Positions 21,718-29,302 of a stretch of DNA of 40,286 nt are shown here, one piece after another. Positions within the stretch are counted from its first letter, which is position 1; every line of letters starts with the position of its first letter. The notes under the pieces were generated by a model. The model saw only the letters and a program-made list of their open reading frames with translations. It had not been told where the DNA came from and ran no database searches. This DNA is from a virus, in the IMG/VR virus record IMGVR_UViG_3300049003_000123, positions 1-40,286 of that record, one strand, 5' to 3'. The position numbers and the translations under genes are program-made.

Positions 21718-22674
21718 ATGGCTGGCAACGAAAAACTCAACTCTTTTGCCCTGCAGGACCCGCTGCTCACTGGATGGATCGGCACTCAGCCTCCCGATGA
21801 GACGCGGCGCATCGCCACGCGCCTGGCGCCGCCGGCGCGCGTCTACACGCGCACGTTCAACTACGCGAAGTTCGGCAAGGAGAATCAGCGCAAGCAGTCG
21901 CGCAACCTTCGTCGTCCTCTCGGCGGCAATTTCGAGAAGATGACGGGATTGCAGCGCACTAAAGTCCCTGGATACGTGGAGGAGAAGGGGCTCGAAGCGA
22001 GTCTCGATCGCCGCGAGGTCACTGACGCAATCAACGGCGCCGGTCCGAACGCCGGAGACGCCGTGTTCGATCTCCGCACGTCGACCACCTTCGCCACGAA
22101 GTCGCAGGTCATGAACGGGCACGAGTACGAAAGCTCGGTCAAGCTGCAGGACCCGGCCAACTACGGCGCGAACCACGTCGCGCAGATTGCCAACTTCTCC
22201 GCCGCGGGCGTGCGCAAATGGCTCTTCAATCTGAAGACCACGGTGCGTCAGCGCGCGAACATTGCTCCGAACACGCTCTACCTCGCCGAAAACATCTACT
22301 ACGAGGCGATCGAGAACAGCGACATCCGCAAACAGTTCCCGGTGCGCGACGTGCCGATCGGCGAGGCCGAGCTCGCGGAGTACTTCCGCGTCAAAGAAAT
22401 CATCATCGGCGGCGATCACGTCCTCGACGACGCCGATGCCCCCATCGAGCTCTGGCAGAACACCGCCATTCTCTTCTACAACAACCCGGCGGCCGGGCTG
22501 CGCGGGGCGACGTTCGCGAAGACGTTCTTCGCGCACTTCGACAACAATCTGCCGTACTACGTCTCGTCCAACTTCGACAAGAATCAGAACGAAGAGCTGG
22601 TCTACGCCGAGCAGTACTCGCCCGACGGCTGCGAGATCACCTTCGCCGACTCTGCGATTCTCATCCACGCGTAA
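21718..22674 (+). CDS. major capsid protein
   Basis: A 318-residue protein with a TTAGGAG box upstream (21702-21708). It lies after protease/scaffold and decoration genes and is followed by a strong terminator, as expected for the most abundant virion protein. The sequence has an extended N-terminal arm (about 1-90), a helical spine region (AAGVRKWLFNLKTTVRQRAN) and a C-terminal region with ELWQNTAILFYNN and YYVSSNFDKNQNEELVYAEQYS. This agrees with the HK97 fold of lambda gpE-type capsids. The assignment rests on position, length and general features. Confidence 0.82.
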   Translation: MAGNEKLNSFALQDPLLTGWIGTQPPDETRRIATRLAPPARVYTRTFNYAKFGKENQRKQSRNLRRPLGGNFEKMTGLQRTKVPGYVEEKGLEASLDRREVTDAINGAGPNAGDAVFDLRTSTTFATKSQVMNGHEYESSVKLQDPANYGANHVAQIANFSAAGVRKWLFNLKTTVRQRANIAPNTLYLAENIYYEAIENSDIRKQFPVRDVPIGEAELAEYFRVKEIIIGGDHVLDDADAPIELWQNTAILFYNNPAAGLRGATFAKTFFAHFDNNLPYYVSSNFDKNQNEELVYAEQYSPDGCEITFADSAILIHA

Positions 22675-22686
22675 TTCGTTTCAAGA

Positions 22687-22727
22687 GGGGATGAGGCGTT
22701 TGCGCGCGCCTCATCCCCTTTTCTTTT
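22687..22727 (+). terminator. strong intrinsic terminator after the major capsid gene
   Basis: A perfect 12-base stem (GGGGATGAGGCG at 22687-22698 with CGCCTCATCCCC at 22707-22718) has an 8-base loop and is followed at once by TTTTCTTTT. It is a textbook Rho-independent terminator. The GGAG box of the next gene lies in its tail. Confidence 0.92.
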
Positions 22728-22737
22728 GGAGCTTGAA

Positions 22738-23175
22738 ATGCTGATCGACGACGCCTACCTGAACGCTTACGCGGAATCGGAGGTTGTCGATCTGTATTCG
22801 AAATCGAACCCCGCAGCACTGGCGGAAAAGATCGCCACGGCTGAAGAGATGATGCGCTCCGCGGCGCTCAACGACTACACCCAGGACTCATACGACGCGC
22901 TCACGGTATCGACGGCTCCGCGCGAGTTGAAGATCAACTGCGCGCGTCTCGTTCTGCACCTTCTCACCGAGTCAGACAGTGGCCGTCCCGACACCCTCGA
23001 CAAACTGGCGGCGGCGGCAAAGCAATACCTCAGTTTTCTTGCTGGTGGAAGTACGAACCTCCCCGCGCCGCTGGTCAAGCTCGGCGAGGGTGGCAGCTCG
23101 GGCATCGAATTCGTTGCTCCCCCATCGCCGTTCGGCTCCGACATGTGGAACCCGCGCAACCGGCCGGTGAGGTGA
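22738..23175 (+). CDS. head-tail connector protein (DUF1320 / Mu gp36-like)
   Basis: A 145-residue protein starting MLIDDAYLNAYAESEVVDL. ATG 22738 is chosen because GGAG sits at 22728-22731. The N-terminal helices, the DYTQDSYDAL segment, and a helix bundle ending in a flexible Gly/Ser/Pro tail fit the DUF1320 connector that attaches beneath the portal. The next genes are tail-completion proteins, which supports the role. Confidence 0.65.
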   Translation: MLIDDAYLNAYAESEVVDLYSKSNPAALAEKIATAEEMMRSAALNDYTQDSYDALTVSTAPRELKINCARLVLHLLTESDSGRPDTLDKLAAAAKQYLSFLAGGSTNLPAPLVKLGEGGSSGIEFVAPPSPFGSDMWNPRNRPVR

Positions 23176-23179
23176 GCGA

Positions 23180-23719
23180 ATGGCGCGCCACGTTGGAGCG
23201 CACGCGCAGTTCTCTCCGTCGAAGGAGTTTGAGGCTGACATCGCCGCGATGATCGGGCGCGTCGGTGATCTTTCGCCGGCGATGGAAAAGGGATCGAAGG
23301 TCGGTTACGACGACGTAACCGGGCGGCTCCGGGCGGGTGGTGATGGGGACTGGCGTGGCCATGCTGCTTCGACGGTGAAGCGGTGGGGACGGCATCCGCT
23401 CGGCGTCAACAAGGGCGGCGGTTTCGTCTCGACAATGAGGCGGGACTGGTCGAAGAAGAACTTCGTCGTATTCACCAGCGCGGCGCATGCGCATCTCTTC
23501 GGAGACGGCACGCTCGCGCATTTTGTCGGTGAGAAACGAACGTCGGTCTACAACTCGCGCCGGCGGCATTTGAGCCGCGGCGAGTCGCATCGGCGGATCG
23601 GAAGCACGAAATCGAAAGAGCAGCAACCCGCTCGGCAGTTCGCCTACTTCTCTCAGAAGGCGCGCGACCTGGTCGCGGACATCGTCATGTCGCATTTACT
23701 CGGAGAGTCCAAAGCATGA
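23180..23719 (+). CDS. tail-completion / virion morphogenesis protein (Mu gpG-like)
   Basis: A 179-residue basic protein that starts four bases after the previous stop. The pattern is an N-terminal helix, HAASTVKRWGRHPLGVNKGGGFVSTMRRDW, a VVFTSAAHAHLFGDGT strand-turn and then a very basic tail. It matches the HK97 gp10 / Mu gpG type of head-tail joining protein, in which 'L-x-x-S' and 'Y-A-x-x-H-x-F-G' blocks are typical. It would complete the connector or tail end. It overlaps the next gene by four bases. Confidence 0.6.
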   Translation: MARHVGAHAQFSPSKEFEADIAAMIGRVGDLSPAMEKGSKVGYDDVTGRLRAGGDGDWRGHAASTVKRWGRHPLGVNKGGGFVSTMRRDWSKKNFVVFTSAAHAHLFGDGTLAHFVGEKRTSVYNSRRRHLSRGESHRRIGSTKSKEQQPARQFAYFSQKARDLVADIVMSHLLGESKA

Positions 23720-24246
23720 GCCTTTCTCGCACCATCCGGACGCGCATGCTCGAAGCTCTCTGGATCGAAACGAAGAACTGCTTCGCGCGCGCTGAGCTCG
23801 GTCTCGATGGCCTCTACGGATTTCCCGACGCTCCGAACATTCATGCCCATCCGATCGCTCCTGATCAGCGCATCACCGCGCCGCGGCAGATCAACATCAG
23901 CCCGGCGCCGCGCGAGTTCAGGCAAGGGATTGGCGGCGTCTCTGATTCCGCGTATGACTTCGAGATCCTCTTCACCTTTCCTCGCGAGTTGCTCTACTAC
24001 AAAGTCGGCACGAATACATACCTCGACGAAACCGAGGCTCTGAGGTTGTACCTCTATGCGGGCGGATCGGTGCCGAACCGGTGCGGCCGGCTCGCCGATC
24101 CGGATCATCCCGGAACGGTCATCAATCAATCGATCACGCGTTGGTCCGAACAGGGATGGAGCTTGGCGCCAGGTAACGGCGGCGCCGAGGTGCCGATCAT
24201 CGTCTCGTTCGCAACGAGCGAGGACCAGCAGGGCAACCGAGTCTAA
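23716..24246 (+). CDS. probable tail terminator protein
   Basis: A 176-residue protein with ATGA overlap to the previous gene. It starts with a helix (SRTIRTRMLEALWIE), has mixed beta segments (AYDFEILFTFPRELLYYKV, VPIIVSFATSEDQQ) and ends soon after. Size, fold impression and position between the gpG-like protein and the tail tube suit a tail terminator that caps the tube at its head-proximal end. No specific motif is recognised, so the call depends on gene order. Confidence 0.5.
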   Translation: MSLSRTIRTRMLEALWIETKNCFARAELGLDGLYGFPDAPNIHAHPIAPDQRITAPRQINISPAPREFRQGIGGVSDSAYDFEILFTFPRELLYYKVGTNTYLDETEALRLYLYAGGSVPNRCGRLADPDHPGTVINQSITRWSEQGWSLAPGNGGAEVPIIVSFATSEDQQGNRV

Positions 24247-24326
24247 GAAAGCGTTCCTTCCCGGTCGTCGTTCGACGGACCGATTCGATTCACAGAAAAA
24301 ACGAATTCATTTTTGGAGGCAACACC

Positions 24327-26084
24327 ATGTCTCAGCAGAGCCAAGCTCCGACTGGAAGTCAGCTCGTCGTGTCCGCACGCTTCGCGCGCGACCATTTCGT
24401 TCCCGGAAGCAATTTCGTCTATGCGCGCCGCGCGAAATCGGCCAGCGGCTTCGTGGCGAAGCGGCCGCGCGAGCGCAACGAGAATCAGGACGCGTCCGCA
24501 CAGATGATCCGCGGCATCAACAGCAAGGCGGACATCCAGCCGAAGTTCGAGATCCAGCCGGACGTGGACTCCATCGTCCCGTTCCGCGCCGCTCATTGCG
24601 GCCGGTATGCCATCGGCGCTCCGGTTGGCACGACCATCGGCGCGGGGACGATCACGACCAACGGCACGACCGCGATCGTCGGCGTCGGCACCGCGTTCCT
24701 CAGCGCGATTGCCGTAGGCGATGTCATTTTCATCGCAGGCGAGACCGCGCGCGTCGTCACGGTCGTCACCGACGACACGCATCTCACCCTCAGCGTTGCT
24801 GCCGCCACGAACACCGCCGGCAACGCGTACTCCTTCGCGAAGAAAGCCGTCTATCCGTGGAGCTTCCGTCCACAGGAGCCGGTCGACGCTGCCCCGCCGT
24901 CCTACGTCGGATCGATGGACTTCGAGATCACGGACGGCGACGGCTTCCCCGTCGCGATCTACGAGATGGCGCAGCAGGACCTTGAGGTGAAGATCGCGGA
25001 CGGCAAGATCACGTCCATCACCGAAGGCTGGTTCGGATGCCTCGACACGTACATGAGCGAGGCGTCTGTCGTCAAAACCGCCGCGACGTACACCGGCAAT
25101 CCTTCGCTCTTCGGCCACATCAGCGCCGCGAATGCGGTGGCCGCGAAGCTTCCCTTCCGTGCCAAAGTGACCAACGCCGCCGGCGCCGGGTTCGACGGCA
25201 AGATGAAGTTCGCGCAGAACCGCCTTCTGACCGGCACGCTCGCGACGAACGGCACGACCGCGATCGTCGGCACCGGCACGTTGTTCACGGCGGAGCTTGT
25301 CGTTGGCGATTCGATCTACATCTTCGGCGAAGGGGTGCGCACGATCGCGGCCATCGCTGACAACACGCACCTGACCCTCAACGCCGCGGCAGTGACCGCG
25401 GCTCCCGGCCTGGTCGCGAACGCGGCCACCTTCTCCGGCAACGCGCTCCCGTTCTTGTTCGACATCGGCTTGCGCGTCGTCCTCGGCAATGGCACGAGCC
25501 TCGGCATCAGCCGATTCGAGGATTTCTGGATCATTTTCCCCTCCGGCGCGGGTGTGGTGAGCGTGAACGACGAATTCTCGTTCACGACCCCGCGCACGCT
25601 GGCCGCTCCGGTCTACTCGTCCCGCAACGTTCTTCACGCCGCGGGTGTGGAAGTGGTCATCGACGGGCAGCCGTACGGCGGTGTGCCGGGACAGTCGGGC
25701 TTCCACTCCATCACCATGAAGCTGACCAACCCGAAGAAGCAGAACTTCACCACCGGCGGGAAGTACTCGCAGGGCAATCAGCGGAACGGCCGCTGGATGG
25801 CGACGATCTCCTTCGATCGCGATCGCAACGACCGCCGCTTCCTGGAGAAGCTCATCGCGGCGTCCTCGCTCTCGATCACCGTCTCGATGTACGGCGATCC
25901 GTTCATGCTCGGTGTGGACGAGCTCTGGCAGTTTACGTTTGCGAACTGCGAGATCGCGGACGACATCCGCGACGTGGCCACGGAAAACACGCTGCCGGAA
26001 AAGATCGACGTCAACGCCGTCCGCGGCGAAGACGGCACACCGATCTTTACGGAGTTGATTTACTCGACTCGCGCGTCTCTGTAA
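24327..26084 (+). CDS. major tail tube protein with two inserted repeat domains
   Basis: A 585-residue protein with a TTGGAGG box ending nine bases before ATG 24327. Its position after the tail terminator and before the tape measure identifies it as the tube subunit. It is longer than usual (about 200-400 residues) because a domain of about 65 residues occurs twice, at about 105-170 and 300-367. Both copies share NGTTAIVG, (V/T)GD(V/S)I(F/Y)I and the NTHLTL/DTHLTL ending. Such inserts decorate tail tubes of other phages. A 24-base identical DNA stretch in the copies (24660-24683, 25248-25271) points to duplication. Confidence 0.75.
   Translation: MSQQSQAPTGSQLVVSARFARDHFVPGSNFVYARRAKSASGFVAKRPRERNENQDASAQMIRGINSKADIQPKFEIQPDVDSIVPFRAAHCGRYAIGAPVGTTIGAGTITTNGTTAIVGVGTAFLSAIAVGDVIFIAGETARVVTVVTDDTHLTLSVAAATNTAGNAYSFAKKAVYPWSFRPQEPVDAAPPSYVGSMDFEITDGDGFPVAIYEMAQQDLEVKIADGKITSITEGWFGCLDTYMSEASVVKTAATYTGNPSLFGHISAANAVAAKLPFRAKVTNAAGAGFDGKMKFAQNRLLTGTLATNGTTAIVGTGTLFTAELVVGDSIYIFGEGVRTIAAIADNTHLTLNAAAVTAAPGLVANAATFSGNALPFLFDIGLRVVLGNGTSLGISRFEDFWIIFPSGAGVVSVNDEFSFTTPRTLAAPVYSSRNVLHAAGVEVVIDGQPYGGVPGQSGFHSITMKLTNPKKQNFTTGGKYSQGNQRNGRWMATISFDRDRNDRRFLEKLIAASSLSITVSMYGDPFMLGVDELWQFTFANCEIADDIRDVATENTLPEKIDVNAVRGEDGTPIFTELIYSTRASL
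24639..24836 (+). repeat. tail-tube insert domain, copy 1
   Basis: Encodes about residues 105-170 of the tail tube protein. The protein matches copy 2 at most positions of the GTG-type core, and the DNA shares a 24-base identical block (24660-24683). Confidence 0.7.
25224..25427 (+). repeat. tail-tube insert domain, copy 2
   Basis: Encodes about residues 300-367 of the tail tube protein. It shares the core motifs and the 24-base DNA block (25248-25271) with copy 1. The copies are separated by about 130 residues of tube sequence. Confidence 0.7.
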
Positions 26085-26189
26085 TCCAACGCGGCGGGCC
26101 GGTAGGTATCGACCCGGGCCCATAACCCGAGGAACAAAGCGCGTTCAATTCGCGCCGCCGCAACCATTCGAAGAAGGGATATTCGGCAC

Positions 26190-26699
26190 ATGAAAGAACC
26201 GATCACCTGGTGGCGCGCCAACGAGGTGCGTGACATCGCCGAAGGGCTGATGCCGGAGTTCCACGAGCATCTTGCCGATCTGCGAATCCTCTACCTCTTC
26301 CGCTCCAAACACAGCGAGAAGAAGGGCCGCTCCACGCTCGGCACATGCCGGAAAATCGGTGGGCTGACCGCGTACCTCGCATTCCGGACGGAGTTGGAGG
26401 CGATCACCGCCGAGCGTCCTCCCGCTCCTGTGGCGGACTCGTTCTTCGTCGTCGAGATCGCGCACGACACGTGGGTTCATCTGTCGCCGTCGCAGCGAAT
26501 CGCACTCGTCGATCACGAGTTGTCGCACATCGGCGCGGACGCGGAAATGGTCGGCCACGATGTAGAGGAATTCGCGGCTGTAATTCAGCGCCACGGCGCG
26601 TGGAAGACGGACCTCAGCGCGTTCCTCGAAGCAAGCAATCAACAGCATCTCTTCAACGATCCGCAGCGTGTAAACGACCACACCGATCAGGTTCAATAA
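26190..26699 (+). CDS. putative phage metallopeptidase (HExxH)
   Basis: A 169-residue protein. VDHELSHIG carries His109-Glu110-x-x-His113, the zinc-binding HExxH signature, and GHDVEEFAAVIQRHG (122-136) follows, as in the family annotated 'putative phage metallopeptidase'. The conserved downstream Asp-Val-Glu-Glu would supply a further ligand. It occupies the place between tail tube and tape measure where tail-assembly chaperones normally lie. Whether it processes a tail protein or acts on the host is unknown. Its TAA overlaps the ATG of the tape measure gene. Confidence 0.75.
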   Translation: MKEPITWWRANEVRDIAEGLMPEFHEHLADLRILYLFRSKHSEKKGRSTLGTCRKIGGLTAYLAFRTELEAITAERPPAPVADSFFVVEIAHDTWVHLSPSQRIALVDHELSHIGADAEMVGHDVEEFAAVIQRHGAWKTDLSAFLEASNQQHLFNDPQRVNDHTDQVQ

Positions 26700-29296
26700 T
26701 GACCGACAAAAAGTACGTCGCCTCGTATCTTGTGGATACGGGTGCGTCCAAACAAAACATCCAGGAGGTTCAGGATGCTCTTGTTAAATCAGGGGATGCC
26801 GGTGTCAAGTCTGCGTCTCAGATCACGCAGGGGCTTCAGGGGATCGAGGGTGGATCGGAAAAGGCGCTTGGAAAGATCGCCAACGGAGCGCAGGTATCAG
26901 ATGCGTCGCTGAAGCAGCTGGCGGCGCGGTTTGTCGCGGTTGAAGATGGAGTCACCAAAGCCTTCGGGTCGATCGAGGCGGCGCCGGAAGCAATCAAGAC
27001 GGCGATGGCGACTGCTGAAGAGCAGATCGTTGCCGTGAACACGGCCGTCGTCGCTGGTGGAGAGAAGGTTGACCAGATGGCCGCGCAGTTCGCGGCTATG
27101 GGCCAAGCCGCAGCTTCCGCGAGTCAACAGGCAGCCGAAGGGGGCGCGACCGTCGAAGCGTCGATGACCGCCGCTAGCGAAGCGACCGCCGCCGCCGCAG
27201 AGTCAATGGCCGGCGCAGCAGAGGCCGCTGGCGCAGCAGCGGAGTCTGTCCAAACGGTCACATCCAACACGATAGATGCTGCTGCAGCGCTTCAGGACTT
27301 TTCAACAGCCACAGTACGTGCCACCGCTGCCGAGACGGAACTCGATAAGAGTAATCTCGCGCTCCTTGACAGCTACACGCTAATTCAGGAGCGCGCGGAA
27401 CTGATGTCGGAGCGCCTAGCGGATGTCACAGAGAAGATTGAAGCTGGCGACATTTCTATGCGTGAAGCCAGCATGACCGTAAAGCGTTTGGCGATTGACT
27501 ATCAGAATCTCGGAAGCACGATCAAGGCCGAGTTTGGGTCGGTCTCTGCTTCTGGTCAAGAAGTGTCGGCTGTCTATCGTGACCTTGGTGCAGAATTTTC
27601 CGTCGTGAAGGAGAAGGCGGGTTCCATGGCGTTGTCGGTGCGCCTGGCAGCCGACGAGGTCGCATTTGCGTCAGGCAAGGCTCTCAACGCAGAAAAGGCC
27701 TTCGCTATGATGGCCGGATCAATGGGGCCAGCCGTCGTGAAGGGATTTCTGTTCGCCTCAATGGCCGGAGTCGCGGCCATGGCGGCCGAAAAGCTAGCCG
27801 AAGCGATCGATGGAGACGCCCACGTTGTTGACAAGATAAAGGAGTCCTTTCACGGAGCGTCAGGGTCAATCGTACAAGACACGTATGACGCTTACGGTGC
27901 ACTCATGCATCTCGTGGGCGCTACGTTAAGTTTAGATGAGGCACAGAGAAAAGCTGCAAAAGAAGATTTCAGCTTTACTCTGGAACGCCAGAATGCTGCC
28001 GCAGCCGGTGACACGCAAGCACTAGACCTACTGAACGCCGCCCATGCGATGGGATTGAGGGTGGAGCAAACGCACAAGCTATCCGTCGCGCAGGCTGCGG
28101 AAGTAATGAAGTTCTACGCGACGACGCTTAAGATGGGTGAGACCGGAGTGCGTGAGTTAGCGCTGGTGCATCTGCAAGGCCGAGGAGAAATAGAGAAAGT
28201 TGTAGCGGCGATCAAAGAGAACTCAGCGGCGCTGGATGAGAACAAGGAAAAGTTGGAACATATCATCGAGGCGGAAAAGGAGCAGCAGATCGAGCTGACG
28301 GCGACGGAAAAGAAGATCCGCAGCAAGATCGAAGCCGTTGTCGAAGAGATTCGAAACGTGGAGCAGCAGATCAAACAATATGGCACAGAGGCGGAAGCCG
28401 AGCAAAAGCTGTTCGATCTTGAAAAGAAACGAATCGATTTGATCCTCAACCTCGAGGTTGCCACCAAGGGGAATACTAGATCGCTGGCCGAGCTCGAGAA
28501 TGCGATAAAAGATCACCTTCCTTACGGCGAGCGATACTCGCAGCAGTTGGCTGGCGATGGTGCCTTGATGTCATCTCTGATCGCCAAGACTGACGGTCTG
28601 ACCAGGGTGGAGCGCGCCCGCTTGACCACTATATCTGATTCCGCGATCGCTATTGGCAAGTCCGCAGGAGCCGCTGCTTCTCTCACAGCGCAGATCGATA
28701 AAGAGACCGACGCATTATTCGAAATGAAGGGTGCGGATCAGAAGGCGAAGGATGCTGCTTTAGAACACATTCAGGCGTTAGAACGTCAGAGAGATGCTCT
28801 AAGCGCGTCATCGATTGCCGCTAAGGCTTTGGGAGAAATTCAGAACGTTCAGGCGGCGGCGACCGTACAAGGAACGGAGGCGGAGGATCATTACGGAGTC
28901 GCAGCGACATCGACACTCACGCCTTTGGAGCAGGTGCGCGCCGCGATGGCAAAAATTGAAGAGGCCAGACGGTCAGGGACGACGGCCACAACCGCTGCCG
29001 CCGCTGCGGATACAACCGCTGCCGGTGCTGCGAAACATCACGCAGATGAAATCTCGGCTATAGGCGAAAGCTTTAAGGAAGTGGGCGCGGCGGTCAAGGA
29101 TCACCTGATATCGCAGCTCGATGACACGAAAAAGAAGCTGGATGAGATAAAGGTCGCCGCCGACAGCGCCACTGCATCAATTGTGAAGATGTCAAACTCT
29201 GTAAACGCCGTACCTGATGGCGGTGGAAACTCTACCCAGTACGATAAGCCTATCGGTCCCGAAAAACCCACGTACTTCCCACGTATTTACGGATAA
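26699..29296 (+). CDS. tail tape measure protein
   Basis: An 865-residue protein whose ATG 26699 overlaps the preceding TAA by one base. It is rich in Ala, Glu, Lys and Gln, with long coiled-coil stretches (about 20-220 and 490-620, the latter with KEQQIELTATEKKIRSKIEA). One hydrophobic region near 338-365 (MMAGSMGPAVVKGFLFASMAG) may insert into the host membrane. Its length would set a tail of roughly 130 nm at 1.5 angstrom per residue. G+C is lower here than in adjacent genes, and CTAG sites are more frequent, suggesting module exchange. Confidence 0.82.
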   Translation: MTDKKYVASYLVDTGASKQNIQEVQDALVKSGDAGVKSASQITQGLQGIEGGSEKALGKIANGAQVSDASLKQLAARFVAVEDGVTKAFGSIEAAPEAIKTAMATAEEQIVAVNTAVVAGGEKVDQMAAQFAAMGQAAASASQQAAEGGATVEASMTAASEATAAAAESMAGAAEAAGAAAESVQTVTSNTIDAAAALQDFSTATVRATAAETELDKSNLALLDSYTLIQERAELMSERLADVTEKIEAGDISMREASMTVKRLAIDYQNLGSTIKAEFGSVSASGQEVSAVYRDLGAEFSVVKEKAGSMALSVRLAADEVAFASGKALNAEKAFAMMAGSMGPAVVKGFLFASMAGVAAMAAEKLAEAIDGDAHVVDKIKESFHGASGSIVQDTYDAYGALMHLVGATLSLDEAQRKAAKEDFSFTLERQNAAAAGDTQALDLLNAAHAMGLRVEQTHKLSVAQAAEVMKFYATTLKMGETGVRELALVHLQGRGEIEKVVAAIKENSAALDENKEKLEHIIEAEKEQQIELTATEKKIRSKIEAVVEEIRNVEQQIKQYGTEAEAEQKLFDLEKKRIDLILNLEVATKGNTRSLAELENAIKDHLPYGERYSQQLAGDGALMSSLIAKTDGLTRVERARLTTISDSAIAIGKSAGAAASLTAQIDKETDALFEMKGADQKAKDAALEHIQALERQRDALSASSIAAKALGEIQNVQAAATVQGTEAEDHYGVAATSTLTPLEQVRAAMAKIEEARRSGTTATTAAAAADTTAAGAAKHHADEISAIGESFKEVGAAVKDHLISQLDDTKKKLDEIKVAADSATASIVKMSNSVNAVPDGGGNSTQYDKPIGPEKPTYFPRIYG

Positions 29297-29302
29297 GCGG
29301 CG

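Noticed and set aside
21649-22668. Reverse-strand 339-codon frame under the capsid gene
   Set aside because: Antisense shadow of the major capsid gene, rich in Val/Arg/Glu, and no other gene uses this strand.
24243-26123. Long reverse-strand reading frame opposite the tail tube gene
   Set aside because: It is Arg/Asp/Glu-rich, as expected for the antisense of a G+C-rich gene, and lies fully under a confident + strand gene.
26085-26189. Terminator in the gap after the tail tube gene
   Set aside because: Short G/C runs can pair only weakly and no T-run follows.
26345-26698. Open reading frame continuing upstream of the tape measure start
   Set aside because: It overlaps the metallopeptidase gene, is Arg/Ser-rich like a shadow frame, and the ATG at 26699 fits the TAA overlap. 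A G/GT-type frameshift fusion was considered, but no slippery run is visible.
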